Source: Prochilodus magdalenae (taxonomy: Eukaryota; Chordata; Actinopteri; Characiformes; Prochilodontidae). From it: a stretch of 64,000 nucleotides of DNA. The translations under genes and the position numbers were made by a program. The notes under the pieces are model-generated. The model did no database searches, was not told the DNA's origin, and saw nothing but the letters and a program-made list of their open reading frames with translations. This document shows, piece by piece, positions 38,166 to 57,595 of the stretch. The DNA lies in contig JAMWET010000814.1 in assembly GCA_024036415.1 (NCBI GenBank), positions 90,001-154,000 of the forward strand. Reading direction: 5' to 3'. Position 1 is the first letter of the stretch. The number at the start of each line of letters is the position of its first letter.

Positions 38166-38350
38166 GGTGGGCACAGAGCTACTTCAGGAGCAGACGAAGA
38201 GAAGGAAGAGCAGAAAGACTGAAGACTGAGGAAGACACAGATAAACGCTCTTATCCGATAGACTTCTCCGGTGACTTCTGCAGGTCTTCATTTTTGAGCT
38301 TTCAGGCTTTTACCTTCTCAGGCTCAGGGGCTGATTCCAAAGTTCCCACT

Positions 38351-42725
<4,375 letters not shown>

Positions 42726-43034
42726 AGCTGTTACCTTCAGAACTGAGTATTGTAATAATAGGAAAGCACAAACATTTGGGATCAAAGTCTGTCCCAAATC
42801 TGTACGTGTTGCTGAAAGTATTGAACCTTTTTTTTTTTGCCTTGAACTCAATGTATATTTGAATATTAAGTTAAGTAACAGTATTAATATCTTGTAAGAT
42901 ATTAAAATGTCATTGCCTGGAGCAAATGATAACTCAGTCATTTTTAAAATCAGTTAATGTATGGTTAATATTTTATTCATTGTATTTTTGTTGTAGCCAA
43001 ATTTGCACATGTGAACGTTTCCCAGTTTTTTAAT
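42726..43034 (+). other. mmp9: Probable 3' UTR of mmp9 copy A
   Basis: AT-rich sequence after the TGA, partly alignable by eye with the copy B trailer (GAATATTAAGTTAA, AGTTTTTTAATTTATTTATAA). ATTAAA at 42901-42906 is a possible poly(A) signal; no AATAAA is near. Confidence 0.5.
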
Positions 43035-43043
43035 TTATTTATA
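43035..43043 (+). promoter_or_regulatory. AU-rich element nonamer, mmp9-A 3' UTR
   Basis: TTATTTATA matches the class II AU-rich nonamer UUAUUUA(U/A)(U/A). It is conserved in copy B at 54157-54165 within AATTTATTTATAAAA. Such elements shorten or regulate mRNA life; use here requires that the transcript extends this far. Confidence 0.45.
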
Positions 43044-44217
43044 AAATCAGTAGTATTTTGTAATATGAACTTAATCTCTTGTGATTGTTAACCTTTTTTT
43101 ATGTGTTACATGGTTACTGGTATGAAGCGTCAGACTTTTTATTTGTGTTTTATTTCTGAATTTGGAATGATTAATTAATATAATATTAACAGTAATATTA
43201 ACGCTCCCTCACTATTTAAAACACTACACACTCACACAATCAGCAGTACACAAATACTAAATTATACAATGTTCCAAAAAAATCAACACATTTCTCACAC
43301 GTCCAGTGTTCTCACACAGACATGAGCGCGTATAGTGTTTTCAAATATATCAATATATCAATAATATCAATATATCAACAAGCCAAGCAAAACAGTGAAT
43401 GAGGGAAAGTGAAAAAAAAATACACTTTTTAGATCAAACTGATTTAAGGTCAAACTGTGGGTCATTTCTAATAACCTAACAGTAATAATAATAACTGACC
43501 TTTGTTGTAAATGCAGCCATTTAAGGTATTAATTAATAGGCATTACAGATTCTCCTAGTCTAGTTTTTAGAAGGTGTAGATCTACAATCAGCTCAGCTGT
43601 CTTTTCTAAAGAACCCAGATCATTTTCTTCACCAATATTAAGGACACTAAATGCACTGGACCTCTGTGAAATTATTACTTACTTAAAGTCCTTAATATTG
43701 CCACAAAAAATTGTGTAATGCTGTGTGTAATGTTGTGGCTGTGGTTGAGGGCCCAGACGGGTTATTGTTAGAGTTGCCCCTGGCTCCACCCCCCCTGTTA
43801 TCCTGTTCACCTATGTCTTGTTTGTACTCAGGTGTGTTACTTTGGTGTTTCTCTGTACAAAAAAATCATTGTCTTGTGCTTTGTTTGTTCAGCAGTCTAG
43901 TATTTCTTAATGTTTGTTTTGTTCAGTTCATCCAGTCAGTTTGTTGTGTTTCTTTGGCAGTGTTCTGTTTAGTTTCTATTTTGTCTTTACTTTCATTCCC
44001 ATTTCCATCTGTTGTGTTCAATAAACACCCCTGTGTTCAGTATGGACTGCAATAACTCATGGTTGTATGTTACTCCCTTTATCTGCTTCATCAGATTCAT
44101 GAATGAAGATTCAGAATCATAACCAACATGACAAAACATAACACAAGACAAATAGCAGCAAAACAGAAACATTTAAAATAATAATTTTGTCAATTGTGAT
44201 TATTTTACTAACCATGG
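43044..44217. other. No gene seen; probable retroelement 3' end inside
   Basis: About 43720-44060 is T-rich with TTCAATAAACACCCCTGTGT near its end, a pattern like fish LINE 3' tails. The 114-codon hydrophobic frame at 43711-44055 follows this tail and is not a gene. Confidence 0.4.
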
Positions 44218-45499
44218 CAGGGCTCTAGAGTGCGACCAATTTCTCAATTGTGCGACAAAAAAAAACTGAGGTCGCACCAGTGCGACCAGCCGTTCGATAG
44301 GGGGAAAAAAAAGGTCTTCGTGACTCTGAAAGTCTCCCTGTGGTTAAAAACAGATACACATTAGGCCCATTTCGTGGTCTAAACCAATCAAAGATAGTGA
44401 AGGGCGGGACCCCTTTGCGACAGTACACTGAGTGATAGTACGTTCAGTGAACGAATCAGTGAGTGAACGGGAGCTCTCAGTTCAGTGAACGAATCACTGA
44501 GCAATCACAGTTCCCTCGCAATGAGAGTCTCCGCCACCAGATTCGCGGGTGATTCAGTGATTCACAGACCACACAGCAGTTGCCCTGCTGGCCTGCACGG
44601 TCGCTGCTGAATCGAGTCCGCTGAGGAAGTAATTCGGTTCATTATGTTTACTCAAATGATTCGTTCATTCGAACGTATCGTTCGCGAACGATACAACACT
44701 AGCAGTCAGACAGAGCGCTGAGTAGCCTAGGCCCGTCAGATAAACAGAGCGGGTGTAGCTGCGGATGGCGAGAGACGGTGAAAAGAATAATTTACAACAT
44801 TTTGGTTAAGAATGTTAAGTTCAGGTCTGGTCCGTTCGAAAATTGTTAACCTGGGAGGCTGACGGCTCCGTGTCAGAGCGTTGGTTATGTCAAGCCCTGG
44901 TCCGGAGATGGCATCAGATAACTACCCACATACGATCGACTCCGAGTCACAGCCTGCACTGACTGTAAGGAGTGTGGGAAGACCATGGCCGGCAGTAGTG
45001 CGTTTGTGACTGGTTCTAATACATTTCGAATTGAAGCGCTGAAAAAGCACAGCGCATCTATCAAACACATTACATGACCGATGCACTGCCCAAGCATGGG
45101 CGTGGTAGTGGGGGGGAAAGTGGATCTGACTACCCAGAGGGGCCCATTTTTTTTGCTCACGTTCCTCGTGTACTGGCATGGATAGGGGCCCACTGACATT
45201 GAGAGTGTACAGGGCCCAGAATTTGCTGCTACGCCCCTGTGCCCAAGTGTTACCTTTCTTGTAGAATTGTGCTTCAAATAAAGAACTTTATGTTGACCAC
45301 ATTGTTAGTTAATCATTTACAAGTCAATATTGCCTATATGGACAGCGATTTAAAAATGAAAAGAAAAAGTGAACATGTAAAACTGCTGAATGTGATGCAG
45401 TTGAAAATTTGGGTGCACCTAACTTTGGTGCTGGTGCACCTAAGAAAAAACGTTAGGCGCACCAGTGCAACCAGTTCAAAAAGTTAGTCTAGAGCCCTG
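44218..45499 (+). mobile_element. hAT-type DNA transposon, decayed, with TTF/ZNF862-type zinc-finger fragment
   Basis: Flanked by inverted ends CAGGGCTCTAGAGTGCGACC and (reverse complement of the right end) CAGGGCTCTAGACTAACTTT. CATGG occurs on both sides, compatible with a short target duplication. Inside, about 44995-45078 reads SAFVTGSNTFRIEALKKHSA, then SIKHIT and a stop. This is the TTF-type zinc-finger motif (FVxGsxxFRxEalkKH) of ZNF862/hAT-like proteins. No transposase catalytic region is visible, so it is a short derivative. It lies between mmp9 copies A and B. Confidence 0.75.
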
Positions 45500-46449
45500 C
45501 ATGGTATTCTGTGGTATTTTGTTCATTCATTTGACAGTCGTTGATGGTCTATTATCTATAGTATTATTATGGCAGCAATAATTACAATGAGCAATAACAA
45601 TAAATGTGTAATATTTAGGTTACATTAAAACAGTATAAGACATTATAGATCAGAGAAAAGAGCTACTAAATGTACAAATGAGCACACAAAAAAGAAACTG
45701 CCACAGGGAGCAGGTAATGCTAATGCTAATAGTTGGTGAAACTACACTAAAACAAATGCATACAATTATACCTCTATAATACCTGATAATTAATTAACTA
45801 ATCCAGTACAACATTATACCCAATAAACCATATTACGTTTACAACAGCTTAAAATCTGATATAATTGGACGAGCCGGGGTTCTTACTTTTCATGTTGGTT
45901 CATATGCAGCACTGCAACAGAGCAGCAGCAGCGCCTCCTGCAAGTTGAGCCCTGTTATTACAGTATATGGTGTCTATACAGTATACAGTAGTAGTATACA
46001 GTTGTGTACTACACACTAGTACTATACAGTATATACAATTTATATACTAGTACAAGTTTGACAAGTAAAGCGCACTAAATCTTAATTATAAATTATTTAT
46101 TGATAACAGGAAGTGATGAAGCTTAAGTCATACCCTCTGTGGGTTGCTTCAGTGAAGAAAACACAAACAAATAAACACATTATTTACTAAAATTAATTAA
46201 TTGTTCAGGTTGTTGTGGCAGATTTGGGTTGAACTCGTTTACCCCACTTCTGGTCATGGTTGCACCACCGTCCGCCATTTTTAAAAGAAATTTTCAAGTG
46301 CAAGATGCTCCGCCCTTTCTGTTTCCTGTTGCATTGTGGGACAATAGTGTTTATAATTCCATAGGCTCTATTAAAAGTAGGTAGTATGTAAGTATGCAGT
46401 ATGCTGCCAAACTGAAGATCTGTTGCGCTCTAAAGATACCCGGATGGTG
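45500..46449. other. No gene seen
   Basis: AT-rich noncoding sequence. About 45960-46060 has CAGTATAC/GTACTA repeats like the MITE-type sequence at 33925-34440. Confidence 0.4.
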
Positions 46450-46580
46450 TTCTACTCCATTCAGAGTTCGGACTCAAGCTTTATTGGGCAAGTATGTTCA
46501 CACGTATAAGAGATTTGTCTTTGGTTACATTAGCTCACAGTGCACAGAGTGACAACATTACACACAGTACAAACACACAC
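46450..46580. repeat. LINE-type 3' tail (shared with 55330-55460)
   Basis: CAAGCTTTATTGGGCAAGTA, GAGATTTGTCTTTGGTTACA and CACAGTGCACAGAG recur in the same order at 55355-55450. A common teleost retroelement tail; precise family uncertain. Confidence 0.6.
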
Positions 46581-46631
46581 ATATTAATACTCACACACAC
46601 ACACACACACACACACTCACTCACACCACAT

Positions 46632-46674
<43 letters not shown>

Positions 46675-47122
46675 ACATCCTCACACACACACACACACAC
46701 ACACCACATCCTAACACAAACACACACACACATCCTAACACACACACACACACACATATTAACACACACACACATCCTAACTCTCACACACACACACACA
46801 TATTAACACACACACGCACACATACACGCACACACACACGCACGCACACACTCACATCGCATTCTAACACACACAAACACACATGCACACACACATCCTA
46901 ACACACACACCACATTCAACCTCACACACACACACACACGCACACCACATCCTAATACACATACACACACACCACATCCTAACACACATACACACACACC
47001 ACATCCTAACACACACACACACACACACCACATCCTAACATACGCACACACACATTCTAACACACACACACTCACACCACATCCTAACATACGCACACAC
47101 ACATTCTAACACACACCACATT

Positions 47123-47160
<38 letters not shown>

Positions 47161-47400
47161 ACATCCTAACACAAACACACACGCACACACACCACATCCT
47201 AACACACACACACACACATACACACTCACATTACATTCTAACACACACACGGACACACACTAAATTCTAACATACACACAACACATCCTAACACACTCAC
47301 AAATGCACGCACACACAAAAACACCACTTTCCAACACACACACCCTCACACATGCATGCGCACACACCGCATTCTGACACACATTCTAACACATGCTCTG
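46581..47400. repeat. Large (CA)n-rich compound minisatellite
   Basis: About 800 bp of CA-rich tracts punctuated by CACATCCTAACACA, CACATTCTAACACA and CATATTAACACA modules, spaced roughly 20-50 bp. Long Thr/His- or Cys/Val-rich frames on both strands come from the repeat and are not genes. Confidence 0.95.
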
Positions 47401-47741
47401 TGAAAGCGTGCACTACCGTGTGCATGCACGCATGAGGTGTGATAAGAACTCCTATGAGCACAATGTATGCGAATTTGGTTTACAGAGTATAAGGAATTAC
47501 TCTGGATGTGTTCATTAATGCCGTGACACCTGTGCACAAGCCCTGGGTGACATAAAAGCAGATCCCGCCAAACTTTGTCTCCCCTGAGAGCCCTTGACGT
47601 GCCCCGCTCTGTGGAGATAAAAGCTGGCAAACTGGAGCGTGTTGTCCACGATACTGATTAAGGTCTGAGTGAAGCAGTCCAAACAAACAAAACATGAAGC
47701 TCCTGCCCGTTTGGCATCAAGTGCATCCAATTTCTAAAAGC

Positions 47742-47743
<2 letters not shown>

Positions 47744-47776
<33 letters not shown>
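47744..47776. repeat. (GA)n microsatellite
   Basis: About 16 GA dinucleotides. Confidence 0.95.
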
Positions 47777-47780
<4 letters not shown>

Positions 47781-47799
47781 GAGACAACTGACAAAGTGT

Positions 47800-48372
47800 C
47801 TGTCATGCACAGAGTGACTCAACAGCTAAATGAGGACAATGAGCAGTTGTGCCCTCCATGAGTCATCCTGTTGGTTCAGGCACCTTTGGTGGACTACATG
47901 CATGCAGGCTGCTATGACGACTGCCCTTAACACCACCTCAGCATCACCAAAGGCTACAATGGTGTCGTGGCAGACTGTCATGGAGTAACTCATAATGGCA
48001 GCAGGTCATCTTCAGTGACGAGTCCTGCTTTTGTCTTGGTGGAGACGGCCACACAATCTATGTAGAGGCACTGTGGTCAGCACCAAGATGATTGGTTTGT
48101 TGTCACATGTCACAATCTATGTGAGAATATTCAAGCTTAATGGGATGGATTGTCATAGGACTGCATACATGCCTCTACAACTCCATGCTGAGACGTCAAA
48201 CATGGTGGCCCAACGCCATACTGAGAGACACTACCTCTGTATGTGTATCTCAATAAATATTCCCCATATCAGTCTAAATTTATCCTCATTTATTGTTCCT
48301 GGTAACCTTTATCTTACTTTCCAACAGCACCGCAGTCCCACAATTCCTTCTGGGTGCAGCTCTTCTTTTTAT
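47800..48372 (+). mobile_element. Tc1-like element remnant, same family as 32517-33104
   Basis: Shares ACGACTGCCCTTAACACCA, CAGCACCAAGATGATTGGTT, GTGAGAATATTCAAGCT and the CAATAAATATT end with the element at 32517. It retains TCTTCAGTGACGAGTCCTGC, which reads FSDESC, the region around the second catalytic Asp of Tc1 transposases. That segment is missing from the 32517 copy, so the two are independently deleted relics. Confidence 0.7.
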
Positions 48373-48744
48373 AAATAATGTATATGAAGTTCGTAGCTGT
48401 GAACATGCGCAGCTTCTTGAGATACTACTACTGATGTAGGTTTCCTCTATTCCAGTGATGCACACAAAATTATCTAGTGTACTTACAGCGCCCTCTTGTG
48501 GAGAATCAACTAAAACAATGACTTGCAGATAAACAGCTAACTAATCATTAATCAGATACACATATAACAAGCATTTCAATCAGCTGGATATTGAAATTGA
48601 GCAATTGATTTTACCCAAACAACTGTGACAGCCATAAAGCCAAAATGCTAATTCTGTACAAATACTTGAAATAATAACAACAGCAGATTCAGCGTTCTAA
48701 CCAGGAATTAAGAATGGAGTGTCAGATCATTTAATTACGCATGA

Positions 48745-48850
48745 CATGTGCCAAGGGCTGATGATGTACTAAGCAGGGATGATGCATGGCTATTCTGAGG
48801 AATAATTACTGTAAATGTTTTTGCTCCAACATTACACAATGCTTTATTGT
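48745..48850. promoter_or_regulatory. Duplicated upstream block, copy B
   Basis: GCTGATGATGTACTAAGCAGGGATGATGCATGGC corresponds to the block at 36850-37110 and lies about 1.59 kb before the copy B ATG. A second conserved piece at 49653-49757 (CAAGACCACAATATCTG, AGAAGGAGTGTG, GATGACCATCAGTGATC) matches 37574-37670. Evidence of segmental duplication; regulatory function is inferred. Confidence 0.6.
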
Positions 48851-50082
48851 CATTTCGCTACATATTATATCAATGAGTAGAATGCCAAAAAAAATAAATT
48901 ATAGAGGGTCTGACTGGAACCAGATATTACTAATATAGTTCCAGAAATGTGTTCCAAATAAAAAAGCAGACAACACTTTGTGAGTTTGTGTGACAGTGTG
49001 TTAACTTCAACATTTCCAAACCTCTCTTCAAACAAGCCCAGTATGTACAGTAACTATCCTATACAAAGTTTAAGAGAGCACCCTTCATTCTTCAGTGTCC
49101 AGTCAAAATAGTCTAAGTACATAAGTAAGTATTTATTTCCTCAGGAGGTATATCAGAGGAGATTAGAAATATGATATTTATAAGAAAAGAGAGTCTTTCC
49201 TTTGAGTCTTTACCTTTCCTAAGCAAAATAAAATAAAATAAAATAAAATAAAATAAAATAAAATAAAATAAAATAAAATATTTTATGTATTAAAACATCT
49301 AAAGAAAACAGGTCTACTTACAACCATTCCATAACCTGGTTGGTCATATGATAAACAGCAATTAAAGCTTTAATTTTGGAGGCACAGGCAAAAGCTTTTT
49401 AATTTAATGGTAATTAAATTAAATTTAAAGTAATTCAAATGAAGTAAAACAAGGGTGGTCTCATTCAGCTGTCAAGGCTACCTTGAACTTTTCCACTGCA
49501 GTGTACTTGATCTCACATGAAAGGATCGATATAATCAACATATAATCAACAACTTTATATCTCTGAGAAAATAAGACTGTATTCCCAACAATATTCCTAA
49601 ACAACTCGGAAAACTATACTGAGCTTTTTACAGGTCTACAGATCTAGTTACTCAAGACCACAATATCTGTCAAGGCAGAGCGCAGTGACACCACAAAGGC
49701 TTTTACAGTCAAACAGAGAAGGAGTGTGCTGACTGGGATGACCATCAGTGATCGTCAGTTTGTGACATACTGTGAAAGTCGCGGGTGTTTGTTTCTATAT
49801 TAGTATTTTATTTAGACGTTAAAACATAATTTCCGTTGCTTCCCTTCTCTTTTGTTATATTTCCATCTTTCCAGGTCTCTGCCCTCACCTCCCCTCTCAG
49901 AAAGAAACTGATTATAAGGATGATTAACACACAGGTATTTTTAAAATGGTGTTCTAGTTATTGCACAAACTAACAGTTTCCTATGAACTCAAATGATCTA
50001 ATAGAACATAAACAAAGTTGTTGAGCAGCAAGGAAAACATATTTTTCCTGTTAAAAGCATCTATTATTGTAGAATGTTTGGT
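48851..50082. other. Upstream region of copy B; no gene seen
   Basis: AT-rich. It contains a (AAAAT)n microsatellite at 49225-49281 and the duplicated block at 49653-49757. I see no exon. Confidence 0.5.
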
Positions 50083-50092
50083 GGAATTCCCC
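50083..50092 (+). promoter_or_regulatory. NF-kB-type site, copy B promoter
   Basis: GGAATTCCCC, a kB-type palindromic site, about 80 bp upstream of the TATA box and positionally equivalent to 37982-37992. The context TTTGGTGGAA is shared with copy A. The distance to TATA is shorter because copy B lacks the CA/TG insertion. Confidence 0.6.
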
Positions 50093-50171
50093 TGGAATGA
50101 AGGAGGTGTGGGAAGGCTAAAGTAAGTTTCAGATCGGTGGTGAGGTTAAGTGACTTACTCATCATTAGGGC

Positions 50172-50178
50172 TATAAAT
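50172..50178 (+). promoter_or_regulatory. TATA box of mmp9 copy B
   Basis: TATAAAT in GGGCTATAAATGGTGGGCAC, the same 20 bp as copy A, about 170 bp before the ATG. The intact promoter core argues that copy B is transcribed. Confidence 0.8.
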
Positions 50179-50344
50179 GGTGGGCACTGAGCTGAAAACT
50201 AGCTACAAGAGCTGAAAGACTGAGGAAGACGCCGGTAAATGCTCTCATCAGATAGACCTCTCCAGTGACTTGTGCAGGTCTTAATCTCTGAGCTTTCAGG
50301 CTTTTTCCTTCTCAGGTTCAGGGGCTGATTCCAAAGTTCTCACT

Positions 50345-53809
<3,465 letters not shown>

Positions 53810-53836
<27 letters not shown>

Positions 53837-53958
53837 ATCGATGACATTCATCAATGAGTATTATAAGACAGGAATCACAGAGGTGACCTCCTGAAGTGTA
53901 TAGACAACTGAATCGAATACATTCAGCATTAAGTATTATAAGACAGGAATCACAGAAA
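53810..53958 (+). repeat. 75-bp direct duplication spanning the copy B stop codon
   Basis: 53810-53884 is repeated at 53885-53958. The duplicated segment carries GACCTCCTGAAGTGTATAGA, the TGA stop and 45 bp of 3' UTR. The first stop stays in use, so the protein is unaffected and the second copy is UTR. Confidence 0.9.
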
Positions 53959-54156
53959 GTAAGAACGTGCAGTTTGTTTACTGAACAAACTGAAACATAA
54001 TATATTTTGCAGTGAATACAATATTTATTGGAATATTAAGTTAACTGATACTGACAGAAGAACATATTTTCAAGAAATCTTATCTTCAATTATGTTCTAC
54101 CAATGTATGTTTGTTGTTTAGATTTGCACCCTGAACATGTCTCAAGGTTATTTAAT

Positions 54157-54165
54157 TTATTTATA
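54157..54165 (+). promoter_or_regulatory. AU-rich element nonamer, copy B 3' UTR
   Basis: TTATTTATA, conserved with copy A (43035-43043). It lies upstream of the AATAAA signals at 54212 and 54298, so it should be inside the mRNA. Confidence 0.5.
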
Positions 54166-54297
54166 AAAATCACAAATATTTTGCAAACTGTTGTGAACTG
54201 TTCAATAGATTAATAAATTATATCTCCAAAGATGATTAACAATTTGTTTACATCTTATGTTCCCAACTGAACAGTTTTTGTGGAAGTCTTTTCTGTT

Positions 54298-54303
54298 AAT
54301 AAA
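54298..54303 (+). terminator. Poly(A) signal of copy B
   Basis: AATAAA, about 460 bp after the stop. An earlier AATAAA is at 54212-54217; either could be used. Confidence 0.55.
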
Positions 54304-54358
54304 GTTTCCAAAATCTAAACCCAGCGCATTTCCATTTCCTTGCATGACACAGCACATA

Positions 54359-55205
54359 CAGTATCTCACAAATGAGTACACCCCTCACAGTTTTGTAAAT
54401 ATTTTATAATCTTATATAATCTTATCATTTTATATCTTTTCATGGGACAAAACTGGAGATATGACACTTTCATACAATGTATACTTACATAAGAGTGTAA
54501 ATTTGCAGTTCCCTCTGAATAACTCAACACACAGCCATTAAAGCGAAAGGTAGTACACCGCTAAGTGAAAAAAGCCAAATTGTGCTCAAAGTGTCAATAT
54601 TTTGTGTGGCCACCATTATTTTCCAGAACTGCCTTAGCTCTCTTGGAGGGCATCATAGAGCTGGTGGATGTTAGAGACCTTGCACTCCTCCACCTTCTTT
54701 TTAAGGATGCCCCACAGATGCTGAAGGGTTTAGGTCTGGAGACATGGTTGGCCAGTCCAGCACCTTTACCCTCAGTTTCTTTAGCAAGGCAGTGTCATCT
54801 TGGAGGTGTGTTTGGGTTGGTTATGATGTTGGAATATTGCCCTGTGGTCCAGTTTCTGATGGGAGGGGATCATGCTCTGCTTCAGGTTGTTGGGATTCAT
54901 GAACTATAGCCAGCAGCAGTCATGCACTCTCAAACCTAAAAAGAATTGGCCATTTTCACTTAGGGATGTACTCACTTTTGTTGCCAGCGGTTTAGACATC
55001 AATGGCTGTGTGTTGAGTTATTTTGAGAGCACAACGAATTTACACTGTTATACAAGCTGTACACTAACTACTTGTAAGTGTCATATCTTCAGTGTTGTCC
55101 CAGAAAATAATAAATATTATATAAATGTATATGTAAAAATAATAAATAAATGTAATAAAATATTTACAAAAATGTGAGGGGTGTACTCTTTTTTGTAAGA
55201 TACTG
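54359..55205 (-). mobile_element. Tc1-like transposon, internally deleted, with both terminal repeats
   Basis: The ends are CAGTATCTCACAAATGAGTA and (reverse complement of the right end) CAGTATCTTACAAAAAAGAG, each bordered by TA, the Tc1/mariner target duplication. Total length is 847 bp. The minus strand keeps transposase scraps: CTTGGAGGTGTGTTTGGG, read in reverse, corresponds to the NDPKHTSK-type motif, here degraded. The plus-strand 114-codon frame is a shadow. It inserted just downstream of the copy B poly(A) signals. The family is widespread in teleosts. Confidence 0.85.
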
Positions 55206-55239
55206 TATTTGTGAATGAGCAATTAGAAAAGTTACCTTA

Positions 55240-55300
55240 ACATTTACTGCATTTAGCAGACGTCCTCATCCAAAGCAACGAAGGTTGGAGTCTAGAACTC
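55240..55300 (-). repeat. SINE/L2-type tail, reversed
   Basis: TTTACTGCATTTAGCAGACG + TCCTCATCCAAAG is the reverse complement of the tail seen at 57535-57590 and 22400-22440. Confidence 0.6.
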
Positions 55301-55324
55301 GCCTTGAGCACTGGCCCTTGGCCC

Positions 55325-56165
55325 TTGTCTAGAAAAAAGAATCAGAATCAGAATCAAGCTTTTTTGGGCAAGTATATTCACACATACAAGGGATTTGTCT
55401 TTGGTTACATTATCTCACAGTGCACAGAGCCTGACAACATGTCACACAGTACAAACACACACACACACACAATACCTTACATACCGGTAAACCTTAAATT
55501 GTCTTGAGATGTGAGATGTGTGCAGCAGTCCGGATGTAGAGACAGATTAAGGCTTATTAAGTGCACTACAAGAAGTAACACATGTCTAAAACAGTCAGTA
55601 CAGAGGATGGAGCACCAGTCTGAGACAGTCAGCACAGAGGATGGAGCACCAGTCTGAGACAGTCAGTACAGAGGATGGAGCACCAGTCTGAGACAGTCAG
55701 TACAGAGGATGGAGAACTAGTCTGAGACAGTCAGTACAGAGGATGGAGCACCAGTCTGAGACAGCCAGTACAGAGGATAGAGTGATATGTGAAACTGTTA
55801 CTAAGATAAATAAGATAATTAAAGAATAATCCAATTAAAAGTGCTGTACTGTAAGAACAGGAAGTGAGAAAAGTGTCCTGAGTGTGGAGTGTAATGTGCA
55901 TTGTAATGTTCAGCTGTTCATGAGTGTGATGGCATGTGGGAAGAAGCTTCTCTGTTGTCTTGATCCTCATTTGGTTAAAGCGCCACAGCCTGAGGGAGGA
56001 TGCTGGAACAGGTGATGTCCAGGGTGTGATAGATCAGTGATGATCTTCTCTGCACGCTTACTGGTTCTGGAAGTGTGCAGACCCAACAGTGTGGGTAGTT
56101 TAACTCCAGTGGTCTTTTCTGCAGACCTGATGATGTGCTGGAGACTGTGAGAATCATGTACTCAC
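55325..56165. repeat. Teleost interspersed repeat with 34-bp minisatellite
   Basis: The left part shares the LINE-type tail with 46450-46580. At 55591-55784 there are nearly six copies of a 34-bp unit (ACAGTCAGTACAGAGGATGG + AGCACCAGTCTGAG). The right part has GTGGGAAGAAGCTTCTCTGT and GATCTTCTCTGCACGCTTAC, typical of a common fish repeat. It carries no gene. Confidence 0.65.
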
Positions 56166-56929
56166 AGTTATATACAGCAGAAGTGCTCTACCTAGCAATC
56201 CCAAGCCAGCGTTCATGCCTAGATAGAAGACAAGGTAATTTCAGTATAAGTGCATAAACATTTCTATACATATATCTATTAGTGCTCAGATGAGTCGGGC
56301 TTGCAACAATCAGTCAATACTTGAATAGGTAAGCTGAAGGCAACAATTGGGACAAGTGACAAAAACAGATGTTAACTAAAGTTGAAAGACTCAAAATCCA
56401 GCTGAAATCTCAAAATTGTATTTATTCTCCTGAGACCCCAGCGTCCTCATATAAGGACATTACATTTCTGATTCTCTGTACCATGATACTTTTTCAAACG
56501 TTAATCCTTTGACCTCATATGAGGACATTGTTTTTTGCCAAAACAACTAGCGCTAGAGGCCTGCACCGCTTAATGGTCCCACTTTTCAAACCTCACTCAA
56601 AAAATCATCTTTTAGCTCCAATTCAGCCAAAGGTAGTAGTTAGTGTCTGGAAATCCCTACAACGTTGGCAAAAAACTTGATAAGTTTGACTTGGCTGAAG
56701 TTTGTTACACAAAAGTTGAAAACTTGGCAAGAAAGTCGTCCATCTGGCCCTGATCTTATGGAATGATTCATGTTTGCCTCCTCAGTGTACGTGCCAGTGC
56801 TCCACTGTTAAGGCACCAATAAATGCATTGTAAATCTAAATCTTTAGGGTTTAAACTGTGTTCTGAACCAGTTTAGTAGAACTGTTCAGCTAACTGATCA
56901 CAAACAATGCTGTTGCTCCATTGTTGTGT
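56166..56929. other. No gene seen
   Basis: Noncoding sequence with scattered repeat scraps. Confidence 0.4.
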
Positions 56930-57200
56930 ATATTACTTATTTTGATATGCTACAAGGTCACTGGATGATGAACTAAGGAGCAGGAATAATGCATCACTGG
57001 TCTGGTCTGGTCATCTTCTGGGAAATTTGTCATGAGCTTCAACAGTAAAACATGCCAGCTTGCTTTTTATTTGCAAAGACTGTTTTGAGGGTCTACATAG
57101 GGGAATACTCAAAAGGAAGTGGTGGCTGTTTTCATTTATGACTCAAACTTCCATATTACGGCATATTATAATGTCATTTCTATGGATATTTATATTTAGA
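56930..57200. promoter_or_regulatory. Duplicated upstream block, copy C
   Basis: GGATGATGAACTAAGGAGCA, GGAATAATGCATCACTGG and GAGCTTCAACAGTAAAACAT correspond to the blocks at 36850 and 48745, about 1.64 kb before the pseudogene ATG. It shows that the whole upstream region was duplicated with the gene. Confidence 0.55.
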
Positions 57201-57434
57201 AAACCTCCAAAATTACAGTCTGTCCGAATGACACATTTTTAATATGGTATGGATCCAGTGGACTTCAAATCCTGTGGATCTCAGTCTAGAGTAGATTAGA
57301 ATCAGCTCAAATGATTAAAAATCACAAAAGATGATCAAATGCATTTCTACATGAAATTAATAATAATATACTGTACCAGTCAAAGGTTTAGACATGGCTA
57401 CCTACAGCAAGCCCTCCTTATGTTTAGCTAAATG

Positions 57435-57595
57435 CTTAATGCCAGCACTGGCCCCCTGTTCGGGCAGTGTCTAAGCCCGTGGTGAGTTTTAGGCTCTATA
57501 CTAGCTGGAATATCATCCAACGGAACACTAAGCACGGTTGTAAATCGCTCTGGATAAGAGCGTCTGCTAAATGCCTTATATGTAAATGTACTTTA
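57435..57595 (+). mobile_element. SINE-like element with conserved tail
   Basis: Ends with TGTAAATCGCTCTGGATAAG + AGCGTCTGCTAAATGCC, the V-SINE/L2-type tail, here its best-preserved copy. The head (CCCCTGTTCGGGCAGTGTCT) is not clearly tRNA-like. Confidence 0.55.

Noticed and set aside
38294..38350. N-terminal extension of mmp9 starting at a TTG
   Set aside because: It would put 19 residues before a perfect signal peptide; the ATG at 38351 gives the family-standard start, and copy B has the same ATG.
46494..47102. His/Thr-rich and Cys/Val-rich long frames
   Set aside because: Simple translations of the CA-rich minisatellite.
54565..54909. 114-codon plus-strand frame
   Set aside because: Antisense of the decayed Tc1 transposase at 54359-55205.
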